In this document: positions 9,417-19,538 of the stretch, piece after piece
Numbering within the stretch: the stretch's first letter is position 1
Layout of the letters: the number at the start of each line of letters is the position of its first letter
Assembly: GCF_003987095.1 (NCBI RefSeq)
Contig: NZ_PIQA01000011.1
Span: 100,807 to 164,806, forward strand
Source of the DNA: Idiomarina piscisalsi
Lineage (GTDB): Bacteria; Pseudomonadota; Gammaproteobacteria; Enterobacterales; Alteromonadaceae
Reading direction: 5' to 3'
DNA: 64,000 bases
Program-made: the position numbers and the translations under genes
Notes under the pieces: generated by a model
Database searches by the model: none
The model's input: the letters and a program-made list of their open reading frames with translations, nothing else
Told to the model about the DNA's origin: nothing

Positions 9417-9809
9417 TTAGTTAGTACTCGGCAACTCTAAAATGCCGTCTATCTCAATCTGTGCGCCTTTTGGCAATTGCTTCACGCCAATAGCTGCACG
9501 GGCTGGGTAAGGTTCTTTGAAGAACTTCGCCATCACTTCATTCACAATAGCGAACTCGCCCAAATCGGTTAAGTAAATTTGCAACTTAACCATGTCCTGC
9601 AGTTCGCCTCCGGCAGCTTCACAGACAGCGGTCAGGTTTTTAAAAACTTGCTCCGCTTGTGCAGTGAAGTCTTCGCTAACCAGCTCCATAGTGTCCGGTA
9701 CCAATGGAATTTGCCCAGACAGGTACACAGTTGTTCCAATTTTTACCGCCTGCGAATAAGTGCCAATAGCAGCAGGTGCGTTATCGGTAGAAATAATGAC
9801 TTTTGACAT
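9417..9809 (-). CDS. ridA: RidA, reactive enamine/imine deaminase
   Basis: 130 residues, Rid/YjgF/YER057c family. It hydrolyses the enamine and imine intermediates released by PLP-dependent threonine dehydratase and so protects other PLP enzymes. The family signature near the C-terminus is [21 protein letters not shown], including the substrate-binding Arg (R105 in E. coli RidA). The N-terminal AIGTYSQAV and [10 protein letters not shown] blocks are also typical. It starts one base after the spoT stop, so it is co-transcribed with gmk-rpoZ-spoT. Confidence 0.96.
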   Translation of the reverse strand: MSKVIISTDNAPAAIGTYSQAVKIGTTVYLSGQIPLVPDTMELVSEDFTAQAEQVFKNLTAVCEAAGGELQDMVKLQIYLTDLGEFAIVNEVMAKFFKEPYPARAAIGVKQLPKGAQIEIDGILELPSTN

Positions 9810-9810
9810 A

Positions 9811-11916
9811 CTACTTCCTTAAGCGCGTCACGCGCTGAACATCCGGCATTTTACGAATATGACGTATCACATCCGCTAAATGTTTCCGGTTTCTTATCGT
9901 TAATGCGACATCGATAAAGTAAATATTGGCGTCAATTTCTTCTGTTTTCAGTCCGTCAATATTACAACCGGTGGTCGCTATTGAAGAAGTTAACCGGGCT
10001 AAAACGCCTTGGTGGTTAATAATTTCAATTCTAATTTCAGAAATAAATTCCGCTTCTGGTTTGTTATCCCACTCAACAGGGAAGTAACGTCCCGGATCAT
10101 CCTCATGACCGCGCACGTTTTTACACTCGCGGCGATGAATGACCAAGCCTTTACCGGGACTGACATGAGCAATGATGTCATCGCCCGGAATAGGTCGGCA
10201 GCATTTAGCAAAGCTAACCAGCAAGCCTTCCGCCCCTTTAATTGAAAGGCTCTTTTCAGAAGCATTCTCGTCTTTTAATGGCTGTAACTCACCCAACAGT
10301 CGTTTCGCTATAGCAATAGACATTAAGTTGCCCAGACCAATTTGCTTCAACAATTCTTCTTTCGACGCGACTTTGGTGTCCGTTAGTACACGATCAAATT
10401 CAGACTCAGGAATATCATCATAACTGACAGGTCCAAGTGCTGAGCGAAGTAAACGCTCACCCAACTGTTGGGCTTCGTCTGCTTCCTGGCTTTTCAAATA
10501 CTGACGTATTTTCGCACGAGCTTTGCCCGTTACCACAAAGTTCAGCCAGGCAATATTCGGACGCGAATTCGGTGCCGTTTTTATTTCCACCGTTTGTCCG
10601 GTTTCCAGCGGTTTGCTCAGCGAGTAAGCACGATGATTGACTCGCGCACCAATGCAGGTATTGCCAATGTCGGTATGCACTGCGTAGGCAAAATCGACTG
10701 CTGTCGCTCCCTGCGGAAGCTCGGTAATACGCCCGTCCGGGCTGAATACATAAATTTCTTCCGGGAATAAGTCCGACTTAACACTTTCAATAAATTCGAA
10801 TGAGTTCCCCGCGCTTTGCTGCAGTTCCAGTAGGCTCTGCATCCACTTGCGAGCCCGCACCTGTGCGGTGGTGCCGGAGTCATCAGTTTTCTTATACATC
10901 CAATGAGCAGCAACCCCACGGTCAGCCATCAAGTCCATTTCTTCGGTACGAATTTGGATTTCGACAGGTACACCATGCGGACCTTTTAATGAGGTATGCA
11001 ATGACTGATAACCGTTCGATTTAGGAATGGCAATATAGTCTTTAAAGCGTGTCTCTATAGGTTTGTAGAGGTTATGCAGTGCGCCCAGAACTCGGTAACA
11101 AGTGTCCACGCTATCAACAATGACGCGGAACGCATAAATATCCATAACCTCTTCGAACTTGAGCTCTTTGGTCTGCATTTTTCGGTAAATACTGTGCAGA
11201 TGCTTTTCGCGGCCCAGCACTCGAGCACTGATATTATTCCCTTCCAGGCGAGAGCTTATCTCGCTTTTTACCCGATCCGTAAATTCACGACGGTTACCCC
11301 GCGCTTTTTTAACTTCAGACTCAAGCAGTCGAGCGCGCCATGGGTAAAGCGCCCAAAAGCCTAAATGCTCAAGCTCATTTTTAATGTCGTGAATGCCCAG
11401 CCGGTGAGCCAGTGGCGCGTAAATTTCTAAGGTTTCTCGCGCAATGCGGCGACGCTTGTCCGGACGCAGGTGCTCAATGGTACGCATGTTGTGCGTTCTG
11501 TCCGCGAGTTTTATCAAAACTACGCGAATGTCCTGCACCATTGCCATTATCATTTTGCGATAGTTTTCCGCTTGCGCCTCTTCTTTGGAATTAAATTGCA
11601 GTTTGTCGAGCTTAGAAACCCCTTCTACAAGACTTGCAACAGTTGAGCCAAATTGCTCGGCGAGATCTTCCTGACTGGTTTCGGTATCTTCTATAACGTC
11701 GTGCAACAACGCCGCCATAATAGTTTCACAGTCTAACCGCATATCGGCCAGTAAGCTGGCTACTGCCACAGGATGGGTAATATAAGGTTCACCACTACTG
11801 CGCTTCTGTGTACTGTGAGCATCATTAGCCACGACAAAGGCTTCCGCCACTCTGTCCACCTGATCGGACGGCAGATACTCGCTAATTTGCGCTTTTAAAC
11901 CTTCAAATAGGTACAC
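9811..11916 (-). CDS. spoT: SpoT, bifunctional (p)ppGpp synthetase/hydrolase
   Basis: 701 residues, the standard length for SpoT. The N-terminal HD hydrolase domain has the catalytic HDVIEDT motif at H72-D73, so hydrolase activity should be intact. The synthetase domain (about 230-345) contains [18 protein letters not shown] and [11 protein letters not shown]. The TGS domain (about 385-445) carries [25 protein letters not shown] in two parts, followed by a helical/zinc-finger region with CCRPIPGD and a C-terminal ACT domain (about 625-700). It lies between rpoZ and ridA on the same strand. Confidence 0.97.
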   Translation of the reverse strand: MYLFEGLKAQISEYLPSDQVDRVAEAFVVANDAHSTQKRSSGEPYITHPVAVASLLADMRLDCETIMAALLHDVIEDTETSQEDLAEQFGSTVASLVEGVSKLDKLQFNSKEEAQAENYRKMIMAMVQDIRVVLIKLADRTHNMRTIEHLRPDKRRRIARETLEIYAPLAHRLGIHDIKNELEHLGFWALYPWRARLLESEVKKARGNRREFTDRVKSEISSRLEGNNISARVLGREKHLHSIYRKMQTKELKFEEVMDIYAFRVIVDSVDTCYRVLGALHNLYKPIETRFKDYIAIPKSNGYQSLHTSLKGPHGVPVEIQIRTEEMDLMADRGVAAHWMYKKTDDSGTTAQVRARKWMQSLLELQQSAGNSFEFIESVKSDLFPEEIYVFSPDGRITELPQGATAVDFAYAVHTDIGNTCIGARVNHRAYSLSKPLETGQTVEIKTAPNSRPNIAWLNFVVTGKARAKIRQYLKSQEADEAQQLGERLLRSALGPVSYDDIPESEFDRVLTDTKVASKEELLKQIGLGNLMSIAIAKRLLGELQPLKDENASEKSLSIKGAEGLLVSFAKCCRPIPGDDIIAHVSPGKGLVIHRRECKNVRGHEDDPGRYFPVEWDNKPEAEFISEIRIEIINHQGVLARLTSSIATTGCNIDGLKTEEIDANIYFIDVALTIRNRKHLADVIRHIRKMPDVQRVTRLRK

Positions 11917-11981
11917 CGAGAACTCCCCAGTTAAGACTGGACAATGGATATACTTTCAGAATAAGGGGATTTGCGAGATTT

Positions 11982-12005
11982 GCCAACGGTATTGATACCG
12001 TTGGC
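11982..12005 (-). other. Intercistronic hairpin between rpoZ and spoT
   Basis: A perfect 10-base inverted repeat (GCCAACGGTA / TACCGTTGGC) with a 4-base loop lies between the rpoZ stop and the spoT start. It lacks a following T-run on the minus strand, so it looks more like an RNA-stabilising or attenuating hairpin than a classical terminator. It may set the ratio of rpoZ to spoT mRNA. Confidence 0.5.
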
Positions 12006-12018
12006 GAACTGATATCTG

Positions 12019-12288
12019 TTATTCAATGCCACGCAAAGCGTCAACAGCACGCAGCTCTTCTGCGTCTTGCTCTTGCTGAGCGGCTTGCTCTTCTACGTCT
12101 AAACGTGCGCTGTCAATTAAGCCATGCTCAATTTCACGCAACGCAATAACGGTTGGCTTTTCATTTTTGGTTTCAACGAGAGGCTCTTTTCCATTAGCAA
12201 TTTGACGCGCACGGCGTGACGCTAACAAAATTAAATCAAAACGGTTACCTACACGGTCTACAGCATCTTCTACGGTTACGCGAGCCAT
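12019..12288 (-). CDS. rpoZ: RpoZ, RNA polymerase omega subunit
   Basis: 89 residues. [29 protein letters not shown] at the N-terminus is the omega-subunit signature, followed by the conserved (K)[14 protein letters not shown] block. Omega assists assembly of the beta-prime subunit and forms one of the ppGpp sites on RNA polymerase in proteobacteria. That function fits its position next to spoT. Co-directional with gmk upstream (63-base gap) and spoT downstream. Confidence 0.97.
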   Translation of the reverse strand: MARVTVEDAVDRVGNRFDLILLASRRARQIANGKEPLVETKNEKPTVIALREIEHGLIDSARLDVEEQAAQQEQDAEELRAVDALRGIE

Positions 12289-12351
12289 GGTTTACTTACT
12301 CCCACTAAAACTTGAGTGACATTTTTCGAAAGGCTAAGAATTATACGGAAT

Positions 12352-12993
12352 TCAGCCGGACGATCCAAGTAATTCCTTTAATACCTGCGAATATCTTACT
12401 TGCTGGTGCGGCATTTTGTGGCGTTGTGCCATAACAATGTGCTCCAACGCATTCAACGAGTCATTAAAGTCGTCGTTCACCAGCAGGTAATCGAACTCGT
12501 GATAATGCGACATTTCCGCCTGTGCTTTCGCCATGCGCTTTGCTATAACCTCTTCAGAGTCTTGCCCCCGTGCTCGCAAACGCTGCTCTAAAATAGCCAA
12601 GCTTGGCGGTACAATGAAAATCGAGCGCACATCGGGGTAATGTTCGCGGACTTGCTGCGCTCCCTGCCAGTCAATATCTAAAAAGACGTCTTTGCCTTCA
12701 GCCAGAAGCGATTCGACCACTTTACGAGAAGTGCCGTAGTAGTTATCAAACACCTTGGCCCATTCATAAAACTCGCCCGCTGCTATGCGTTTTTCAAACT
12801 CATCAACCTTTAGAAAGTGATAGTGCACACCGTCAACTTCTCCGGGTCTGGGGGCTCGTGTAGTTGACGATACAGACACTTGCATGGAGTCGTCTGCGTA
12901 CTTCTCCAACAAGGCTTTTATTAAACTCGATTTGCCTGCACCACTCGGAGCAGCAACAATAAATAAATTCCCTGGCGCCGTAGATGCGGTCAT
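12352..12993 (-). CDS. gmk: Gmk, guanylate kinase
   Basis: Phosphorylates GMP to GDP with ATP. The P-loop [12 protein letters not shown] lies at about residues 14-25, followed by the GMP-binding [18 protein letters not shown] region and the lid with [10 protein letters not shown] placed the start at the ATG at 12993, giving 213 residues, close to E. coli Gmk. An upstream in-frame ATG at 13113 would add 40 residues not found in the family and would run into the divergent MFS gene. First gene of gmk-rpoZ-spoT-ridA. Confidence 0.95.
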   Translation of the reverse strand: MTASTAPGNLFIVAAPSGAGKSSLIKALLEKYADDSMQVSVSSTTRAPRPGEVDGVHYHFLKVDEFEKRIAAGEFYEWAKVFDNYYGTSRKVVESLLAEGKDVFLDIDWQGAQQVREHYPDVRSIFIVPPSLAILEQRLRARGQDSEEVIAKRMAKAQAEMSHYHEFDYLLVNDDFNDSLNALEHIVMAQRHKMPHQQVRYSQVLKELLGSSG

Positions 12994-13101
12994 AACGGGT
13001 ACTCTTCTAAGAAAAGGATAGCGACTGTTGGCGTCAAAGAATAACACGGTTTCACACAACGATAAAAATTCAGTAAAGTAAGGTTTTAAATAACCAGCGG
13101 T

Positions 13102-14316
13102 ATGAGTTTGCAAAAAAAGCCAACATTCACTCCTGCTCCGTCAGGCGTTCGACTTGCACTGAGCTTAGCGGTATTAGTGTTACTGGGGCTGAACTTAAGG
13201 CCTTTACTGACCTCTATCGGACCACTAACCGGCGAGTTACGCGACATAACCGGCTTGTCGTTCAGTGAAGTTTCATTGCTCACCACCGTTCCAATTTTGA
13301 TGATTGGCGCTATGGCGCTGTTTGCCGGGCGTGTCACGACCGCTTTGGGTTACCGCCACGGTATTGGACTGGGGCTGCTTATTTTAACTGCCGGTCTTAT
13401 CGCACGCCTATTCGAGCCCACCAGCACCAGTATGATGACCAGTGCTATCGTTGGCGGTGTCGGTATCTCACTGCTGCACATTGTTATTCCCGAACTCACA
13501 AAGCAACAATATTTGAAACGGCTGGGTTTAGTAACCGGCCTTTGGTCGGCAGCGCTGATGGGCGGAGCTGCGTTAGGTGCTGTTGCCACCCCCTGGGCTG
13601 CCGGGTTACTGCCTGAGCGATACCAAGCCATGGGAAGCTGGAGCCTGTTAGCTGCTCTGGTTTTAGTCATTTGGTATTTACCGGTTAACCGAACGCCAAT
13701 TGCCAGCATCCCCCCAAGACACTTACTACTGCGCGCCTACAAAGCACCGCGGGCCTGGGTTTTAGGTGCTTATTTTGCCTTGGTTAATGCCGGTTACGCA
13801 GGCTTTATTGCCTGGATCGCGCCTTTTTACGCCGAGTTCGGTTGGTCTGCGCAAGCTTCGGGTAACTTACTGGCGCTTTTTTCGTTAGTTCAGGTGGTTG
13901 GCGCCTTAATTTTACCCGCGTTATCACGTTCACAAGATCGCCGCCCTTGGTTAGCGTTGGCTGTACTCACACAAATGGTTGGATTTATCGGTCTGAGTTG
14001 GTTTCCAAATGTGTCGCCCTGGCTGTGGTCGGCACTTTGCGGGTTTGGTCTGGGCGGTGCTTTTCCACTATGCATTGTTATGGCGTTGGATCATATCGAC
14101 AACCCAGTGCAGGCTGGTCGCCTGGTGTCCTTCATGCAGGGTATTGGGTTTATGTTTGCCAGTTTAATGCCGCTAGTGACCGGTTGGTTCCGCGACTTTT
14201 CCGGTAACTACACATTCGGTTGGCAGTTACATATTCTGGTAGGCGTTATTATTCTGGCAATGACGTGGCAATTTAACCCCAAAGGCTACAAAGGTTTGTT
14301 TAATTCACAGGAATAA
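13102..14316 (+). CDS. MFS exporter, CynX/NimT family
   Basis: 404 residues with about twelve transmembrane segments, a major facilitator of the CynX/NimT (YeaN) group. The N-terminal [21 protein letters not shown] is the recognisable family block: TM1 with the asparagine-arginine-proline motif. CynX is linked to cyanate metabolism and NimT to 2-nitroimidazole export, so the substrate here is not predictable. Its 3' end overlaps the convergent tetR-type gene by 17 bases. The neighbouring regulator is a candidate controller but is not divergent from it. Confidence 0.88.
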   Translation: MSLQKKPTFTPAPSGVRLALSLAVLVLLGLNLRPLLTSIGPLTGELRDITGLSFSEVSLLTTVPILMIGAMALFAGRVTTALGYRHGIGLGLLILTAGLIARLFEPTSTSMMTSAIVGGVGISLLHIVIPELTKQQYLKRLGLVTGLWSAALMGGAALGAVATPWAAGLLPERYQAMGSWSLLAALVLVIWYLPVNRTPIASIPPRHLLLRAYKAPRAWVLGAYFALVNAGYAGFIAWIAPFYAEFGWSAQASGNLLALFSLVQVVGALILPALSRSQDRRPWLALAVLTQMVGFIGLSWFPNVSPWLWSALCGFGLGGAFPLCIVMALDHIDNPVQAGRLVSFMQGIGFMFASLMPLVTGWFRDFSGNYTFGWQLHILVGVIILAMTWQFNPKGYKGLFNSQE

Positions 14317-14890
14317 TACGAGCGACCACATCATCGACCAAAGCTTCAAGGTTTGACTGTGAAATACTGCGTCGAGCCATTGTTCTTAAGCCAATAACAT
14401 TGGTTTGTATTAGTCTTGCCAACTTTTCAGGAGAGCTCTGTCTACTCAGTTCGCCACGGCTTTGTGCTTCACTCAGTGCTTCAGTAAACATTGCTTCAAT
14501 CGAGTCTAAATACGCATGCACGGGCTCACTGAAGGCTTTGTCTTCCGGCGTAAATTCCAATAAAGCTTTCACCAACATACAGGCCTTTGTCGGTGCGCAG
14601 CCCTCATCGGCTTTTGCGATATTTTTCAGGTACTGGCGAAAGCCCTGTAATACTGACGGCTGCTTGGCAATGGTACTTTTGAAGTCGTCCTCAACCATTG
14701 CAAAGTAAGTGTCCAGCGCTTCTTTAAACAAAGACTCTTTATTACCAAACGCCGCATAAATGCTACCCGGTCGCATATCCATCGCTTCTTCAATATCTTT
14801 CATTGAAGTGGCATGGTAGCCCTGCCGCCAGAATAAATGCAGCGCATTATTTAATGCTGTCTCACGGTGAAACTGGGGTGTTCTTGGCAT
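14300..14890 (-). CDS. TetR/AcrR-family transcriptional regulator
   Basis: 196 residues. The N-terminal TetR helix-turn-helix is clear (ALNNALHLFWRQGYHATSMKD then GSIYAAFGNKESLFKEAL, about residues 10-52). The C-terminal ligand/dimer domain has CAPTKACMLVKALLEF, a pattern common in TetR regulators of electrophile- or drug-responsive exporters. Start chosen at the ATG at 14890, with AGGGG eight bases upstream; an in-frame ATG at 14926 lies upstream without a ribosome site. Convergent with the MFS gene, 17-base overlap. Target and inducer unknown. Confidence 0.88.
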   Translation of the reverse strand: MPRTPQFHRETALNNALHLFWRQGYHATSMKDIEEAMDMRPGSIYAAFGNKESLFKEALDTYFAMVEDDFKSTIAKQPSVLQGFRQYLKNIAKADEGCAPTKACMLVKALLEFTPEDKAFSEPVHAYLDSIEAMFTEALSEAQSRGELSRQSSPEKLARLIQTNVIGLRTMARRSISQSNLEALVDDVVARIIPVN

Positions 14891-15023
14891 CCTTGTGTCC
14901 CCTCGGTTTTGCTCATAAAAAATCAAGTATAGACCGCTATTTTGGTTATTACAGTAAAGAATTTGTTAAGGGGTGTGATCTAACCTGAACCATTCCGATA
15001 CAATAAGAAGTGAAATTAATTAA

Positions 15024-15167
15024 AAGAAGCTGCAGCTGTACGGAAGAAAAAGCCTGAAACAGTGGTTGAGCGAGCACCTGCTCGATATTGAAATCCCCAC
15101 TCATATTAGCTTCGGAAGCACAATTCCAACCAATAGCATGGGCAAGCGCGAGGACTGGTCTCTTTAA
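15024..15167 (+). pseudogene. Probable remnant of an AMP-dependent ligase C-terminus
   Basis: A 47-codon open stretch with no usable start codon and a stop at 15165. Its translation (YGRKSLKQWLSEHLLDIEIP, then ISFGSTIPTNSMGKREDWSL) follows the pattern of the C-terminal domain of acyl-CoA/AMP-dependent synthetases: hydrophobic helix, then P-x-x-I-x-F-x-x-x-I-P-x-N-x-x-G-K-R, where the lysine is the adenylation-step residue. An in-frame TAA at 15021 cuts it off from anything upstream. I read it as the leftover end of a deleted gene. The rest of the 289-base gap between the TetR and PAS genes holds nothing else I can name. Confidence 0.4.
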
Positions 15168-15179
15168 ATTAAGCTGTGT

Positions 15180-16349
15180 TTATTTAGGCAACGCCCGCGT
15201 CAAGATGTCATCGAACCGACTGTCGGTACTTCGAGCCTCTTCCAATATACAATGACCTTCAATGCCGGCATTAGAGAGTTGCTCCATAACTCGTCGGAGA
15301 CTGCTTTTATTTTCGGGTGACGACAGCGTTGACAACAGAACGGTAACTAAGCCATTACCCAAGTGCCCGGGAGTATCGTAATCTCTTATACTTGCACGAA
15401 CAATTTCTGCGGTGCGCTTAAGTGTTTTCGCATCGTTAGTCACCTGCAAAACCAACAAGATGTATGGGTATTCTGGGTGCGCTTTATAAAAACTAAAGCG
15501 CCGCTGCAATGCGCGTAGCATCATGCGTCGGTTATAAAAACCAGTATGCTCGTCCTCGCCGCCGGTGCTGCGAAGTTTTAGCTCCATTTCTTTGTATTCG
15601 GTAATGTCCTGCACCGTACCAAAGATGATCTCATCACCATTTTCGTCGAGCTGATAAATACCCGACTCACGCAACCAGCGAACAGTGTCATCACTGCGAA
15701 TAATGCGGTGCTCAACGTCACGCACACCAGACTTTTTAGCGGCTTCAATCGCGTCAGTTATTGTTTTACGGTCCTCTGGGTGCGTTTTTTCCATGACTAT
15801 ATCGAGGCCGGGGTCAGTCTTGCTCTTTTCTAAGCCATATAGCTCGTACACCGTATCAGACCAAACCGACTTTCCGGTGTTTAAATTCAGTTTCCAGTGG
15901 CCTAAGTTAGCGACGCGTTCGGCAAGTTCAAGATTCCGCTGATGCCTTTTAACCGTCAGCTCTAACTGCTTACGTTCAGTAATATCCAGTAATTGACCTT
16001 TCCAGATGGTACTGCCATTAGGCTGTTTTTCAGTTACTGCGTGCCCATAAACCCAGTGGGTTTGGCCATTACGAACCACTCTGTATTCTTTGTTCCACGG
16101 AATTTGATACTTCGCCGAATCAAGCAAACTATTAACCACTGCGTCATAATCATCGGCAACAATAATGTCTTTAAGCACACAGGTGTTTTGCTGAAGGTCG
16201 GCCATCGAACAGCCGTAAATACTTTCAATGCCTTCGCTGACAAAATGAAAATGCCAGTTGCCATTCTCGGTTAACTCTAATTGATAGACCGCCCCTGGCA
16301 AGGCGTTTGTTAAACTGACTAAATCAACTGATGAATTCGGAGCATTCAT
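15180..16349 (-). CDS. PAS-PAS protein with degenerate GGDEF domain
   Basis: 389 residues, cytosolic (no membrane segment). Two PAS/PAC units: about 10-130, ending WKGQLLDITERKQLE, and about 140-255, ending FGTVQDITEYKEME. Then a shortened GGDEF-like domain beginning DEHTGFYNRRMMLRALQRR, which matches the D-x-L-T-G-L-x-N-R-R opening of GGDEF domains. The active-site loop that should read GGDEF reads GNGLV in HLGNGLVTVLL, and substrate-binding residues are missing, so cyclic-di-GMP synthesis is very unlikely. It probably acts as a sensor or partner protein. It diverges from betT, which suggests, but does not show, a link to osmolyte uptake. Confidence 0.85.
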   Translation of the reverse strand: MNAPNSSVDLVSLTNALPGAVYQLELTENGNWHFHFVSEGIESIYGCSMADLQQNTCVLKDIIVADDYDAVVNSLLDSAKYQIPWNKEYRVVRNGQTHWVYGHAVTEKQPNGSTIWKGQLLDITERKQLELTVKRHQRNLELAERVANLGHWKLNLNTGKSVWSDTVYELYGLEKSKTDPGLDIVMEKTHPEDRKTITDAIEAAKKSGVRDVEHRIIRSDDTVRWLRESGIYQLDENGDEIIFGTVQDITEYKEMELKLRSTGGEDEHTGFYNRRMMLRALQRRFSFYKAHPEYPYILLVLQVTNDAKTLKRTAEIVRASIRDYDTPGHLGNGLVTVLLSTLSSPENKSSLRRVMEQLSNAGIEGHCILEEARSTDSRFDDILTRALPK

Positions 16350-16436
16350 ATAACCGCTAACTCATAAATATGAATAAGCGCTCATCATACCTTAAAGCTT
16401 GCAAAATACGCAGTAAAAGAAATGTAAAGTGACCCA

Positions 16437-16464
16437 TTACAAAACAAAATAAGTACGCTATATA
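16437..16464 (+). promoter_or_regulatory. Candidate sigma-70 promoter of betT
   Basis: TTACAA, a 16-base spacer, then TATATA, ending 31 bases before the betT ATG. The region is very AT-rich, so chance matches are likely; offered as a candidate only. Confidence 0.35.
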
Positions 16465-16495
16465 TATACAAACCATAATAAAAACAGGAGTTTTT

Positions 16496-18535
16496 ATGTC
16501 AGCGGAGAAAGCTAAGTGGCACAAAGCAATACTGGTGCCGGTGTTTTTACCGGCTGTTATTGTGATTACTTTGCTGGTGATAGGGACGTTGAGTGCGCCT
16601 GAAAAAGCCGGTGAACTTTTTAACTGGACGTTAGCAGGCATTACTGACAACTTTGGTTGGTTTTACATGCTCGCCGTCGCCCTTTTCTTAGTGTTCATTA
16701 TTGGTGTGGCAATATCGCGCTGGGGGCGTATTAAATTAGGTCCCGACCACTGTGAACCGGAATATAGCTTTACCTCTTGGTTCGCCATGCTGTTTTCGGC
16801 GGGTTACGGTATTGCTTTACTTTTCTTCGGTGTCTCAGAGCCTGTCTTACATTACGCGGAACCGCCCGCAGGCGCGGCTGAAACAATTGGCTCCGCTAAA
16901 CAGGCTATGCAAATTGCCTACTTCCACTGGGGCTTCCACATTTGGGCTATTTATGGCCTAGTGGGATTAGTTCTGGCATATTTCTCATTCCGACATGGCC
17001 TTCCACTGTCCATGCGCTCTACGCTGTATCCGCTAATTGGCGAGAAAATTAATGGCCCAATAGGACACGCTGTAGATACCTTTGCGGTGCTGGGAACTAT
17101 GTTTGGTATTGCCACAACCCTGGGCTTGTCGGTCATACAAATAAACACCGGCCTGAACTATTTGTGGGAAGATATCCCCGTGGGGACCACCGTGCAAATT
17201 ATTGCAATAGGTGTCATTACTCTTGCCGCAATAGCGTCGGTTGTTGCCGGCATGGATAAAGGGATTAAACGGCTGTCTCTGTTGAACATGACACTGGTTC
17301 TTTTCCTGTTATTATTCGTGTTCATTGTCGGGCCTACAATCCACATTCTGGAAACCTTCCTGCAAAACACCGGGGCTTACTTAAGCGGTATTGTTGAACG
17401 TACCTTTAACTTGCAGGCCTATGAACGCAGTGACTGGATTGGTAACTGGACGCTATTCATTTTCGGCTGGACCATAGCCTGGGCGCCGTTCGTCGGGCTG
17501 TTCATTGCTAAAATCAGCCGCGGTCGCACTATTCGCCAGTTTGTTTTTGGGGTCATGTTCGTGCCTACCATATTCACGTTCTTCTGGTTCGCCGTATTTG
17601 GCGATACCGCTTTGAATATGATCATGAACGAAGGTTACACAACACTCATTTCGGAAGTGCAAGACAACCAGGCTATAGCCCTATTCAAACTGTACGAAGA
17701 ACTGCCACTGACCAGCATTATTAGCTTTGTCACTGTGCTCTTAATTATTACCTTCTTCGTCACATCATCGGACTCTGGCTCACTGGTTATCGACTCGTTA
17801 GCATCCGGTGGTATGGAAACACCTGTATGGCAGCGTGTTTTCTGGGCAAGTAGTGAAGGCATTGTTGCGGCAGTACTGCTGGTTGCCGGCGGCTTAGGCG
17901 CGCTGCAAACCGCGGCAATAACCAGTGCCTTACCGTTCGCTGTCATTATTTTGATATCGGCGGCAGGAATGTGGCGAGCGTTAGTTATTGAAGGACACCA
18001 ATACAACAGTCTTAAGAGCCATCGACATCATCATCGTCGTGGGGTAAATGCAGGACCCGACTATTGGAAAAAACGCTTAGCCGGCCTGGTCGACTTTCCG
18101 AAAAAAGAACCTGTACTCGAATTTATCAACGGACCAGCGACAGAGTCTTTGAAAAAAGTAAAAGAAGAGCTGAAAAGCCAGGACTGGCCGGCCGAATTTA
18201 CTGCTGACGAAGAACATAATCGCATTATTCTCAGCGTTGAGCGGGAGAATAATCTCGACTTTGCCTATGAAATTCGTCTGCGCGACTATCTACTACCAGA
18301 GTTTGTGCTCAGCAACGACCAAAACCGCGAAACTTACTATCGTGCAGAGGTATTCCTGAGACAGGGTGGTCAGTCGTATGATCTTTACGGTTATGAATCG
18401 TCGGATATCATCAATGACGTAATTAACCAATTCGAGAACTACCTGCACTTCAGACACCACAGCCCGGGTGTTCTGCCGTGGGATCTCGAAAAGCACGATG
18501 AAGATCTTAACGACGACATAGAAACCAATAAGTAA
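16496..18535 (+). CDS. betT: BetT-like BCCT choline/betaine transporter
   Basis: 679 residues, twelve predicted membrane helices in the first 510 residues and a long hydrophilic C-terminal tail of about 165 residues, the layout of E. coli BetT (677 residues). The BCCT family blocks are present: the TM8 segment WTIAWAPFVGLFIAKISRG in the middle and FFVTSSDSGSLVIDSLASGG near residue 425. The tail is the osmosensory regulatory domain in BetT/BetP. Energised by proton or sodium gradient; choline or glycine betaine is the likely substrate. No betaine synthesis genes (betA/betB) are in the window. A clean terminator follows. Confidence 0.92.
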   Translation: MSAEKAKWHKAILVPVFLPAVIVITLLVIGTLSAPEKAGELFNWTLAGITDNFGWFYMLAVALFLVFIIGVAISRWGRIKLGPDHCEPEYSFTSWFAMLFSAGYGIALLFFGVSEPVLHYAEPPAGAAETIGSAKQAMQIAYFHWGFHIWAIYGLVGLVLAYFSFRHGLPLSMRSTLYPLIGEKINGPIGHAVDTFAVLGTMFGIATTLGLSVIQINTGLNYLWEDIPVGTTVQIIAIGVITLAAIASVVAGMDKGIKRLSLLNMTLVLFLLLFVFIVGPTIHILETFLQNTGAYLSGIVERTFNLQAYERSDWIGNWTLFIFGWTIAWAPFVGLFIAKISRGRTIRQFVFGVMFVPTIFTFFWFAVFGDTALNMIMNEGYTTLISEVQDNQAIALFKLYEELPLTSIISFVTVLLIITFFVTSSDSGSLVIDSLASGGMETPVWQRVFWASSEGIVAAVLLVAGGLGALQTAAITSALPFAVIILISAAGMWRALVIEGHQYNSLKSHRHHHRRGVNAGPDYWKKRLAGLVDFPKKEPVLEFINGPATESLKKVKEELKSQDWPAEFTADEEHNRIILSVERENNLDFAYEIRLRDYLLPEFVLSNDQNRETYYRAEVFLRQGGQSYDLYGYESSDIINDVINQFENYLHFRHHSPGVLPWDLEKHDEDLNDDIETNK

Positions 18536-18555
18536 CGCGAAGACAGACTAAGCAA

Positions 18556-18579
18556 GCCGCTCTTCGGAGCGGCTTTTTA
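18556..18579 (+). terminator. Rho-independent terminator of betT
   Basis: A 7-base perfect stem GCCGCTC/GAGCGGC closed by a TTCG tetraloop, followed directly by TTTTT, 20 bases after the betT stop. Confidence 0.92.
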
Positions 18580-18650
18580 GTGGTCGGACTGTTGAATTTT
18601 TGCAACATGTGCGAGAATAACCACTAAGTCAGTAGGGAGTCACTATCACT

Positions 18651-19538
18651 ATGGAACGTGTGGATAACCATCCGCAAAAACTTGCCCCCATGCCAAGTAT
18701 GCTGTTCAGGTCATTATTTACCTTGCAGCGTAGCGATGAGTCTGAGGCCGATTCAGAAACCCTGGAAAAGCACTACTCCATTCCCTCTCCGGCAGATAAG
18801 CAACTTGAAAAGTATCACGATGCTTTTGGTGGCTTTGTGAGTGATGTCCCGCTTGCCATGCTTTATTGCATTGCGCAGCGTGCGCACTTAGCGCAGATGC
18901 TCGATGACAGCTTTCCCTGGCCGGCACCAGGTCTGGTGCACGTCAGCAACAAACTAGAGCGTCATGCGGTTATTCAAACTGACCAGTCGTTTCAACTGGT
19001 GTCAAAAGTCAAAGTACCTAAGCGCGGACCTGATGTGTCTCCACGCCGGTTAAGGCCCCAGTTTACGGTCGAGTTTTGGCAAAACGGTGAGAAAGTCGCC
19101 ACATGCACAAGTGTTTATCAGGTCATGAAAGGCGATAATAGCAACGCCAAAGCTAAAAAAGCGCCTCCTAAACCCTTTGAGCCCGATGAAGGTTGGGACA
19201 ACTTAGCGCACTGGCAATTAGGCAGCGGTATGGGTCGTCGATACGCTCGTATATCCGGCGATTTTAACCCTATCCATTTGCATCCGCTCGTGTCGCGCTG
19301 GTTCGGGTTTGAAAAACCGATAATTCACGGTATGTACATGATGGCTCGAGCCCAAGCAGAGCTCGAACGTCAACAGTCAAAAGCAGTGACCTACATAGAT
19401 GTAACCTTTAAACGACCGGTTATTTTGCCTGCGAGAGTGCAACTATGGGTGAATTACGAGGAAGATAAAACCAAGTATGAAGTGCGCAGTGGCGACCATA
19501 CATCTTTAAAACTAGAAGGGTCAGTACGTTTCGACTGA
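18651..19538 (+). CDS. MaoC-like hotdog-fold dehydratase
   Basis: 295 residues, double hotdog layout. The C-terminal half has the MaoC/R-hydratase signature: YARISGDFNPIHLHPLVSRW (about 203-222, catalytic Asp and His) followed by PIIHGMYMMARAQ. The N-terminal half is a degenerate hotdog as in two-domain eukaryotic-type hydratase 2. The reaction would be hydration of trans-2-enoyl-CoA or a related thioester. Substrate chain length is unknown and no fatty-acid genes are adjacent. The start is an ATG at 18651 after a weak ribosome site. Its end forms part of a bidirectional terminator. Confidence 0.85.
   Translation: MERVDNHPQKLAPMPSMLFRSLFTLQRSDESEADSETLEKHYSIPSPADKQLEKYHDAFGGFVSDVPLAMLYCIAQRAHLAQMLDDSFPWPAPGLVHVSNKLERHAVIQTDQSFQLVSKVKVPKRGPDVSPRRLRPQFTVEFWQNGEKVATCTSVYQVMKGDNSNAKAKKAPPKPFEPDEGWDNLAHWQLGSGMGRRYARISGDFNPIHLHPLVSRWFGFEKPIIHGMYMMARAQAELERQQSKAVTYIDVTFKRPVILPARVQLWVNYEEDKTKYEVRSGDHTSLKLEGSVRFD

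Noticed and set aside
13102..14890. TetR regulator and MFS gene as a divergent self-controlled pair.
   Set aside because: They converge and overlap at their 3' ends, so the regulator does not share a promoter region with the transporter.
14891..15179. A tRNA or small RNA gene in the gap before the PAS gene.
   Set aside because: No cloverleaf or strong terminator; the only signal is the short ligase-like open stretch.
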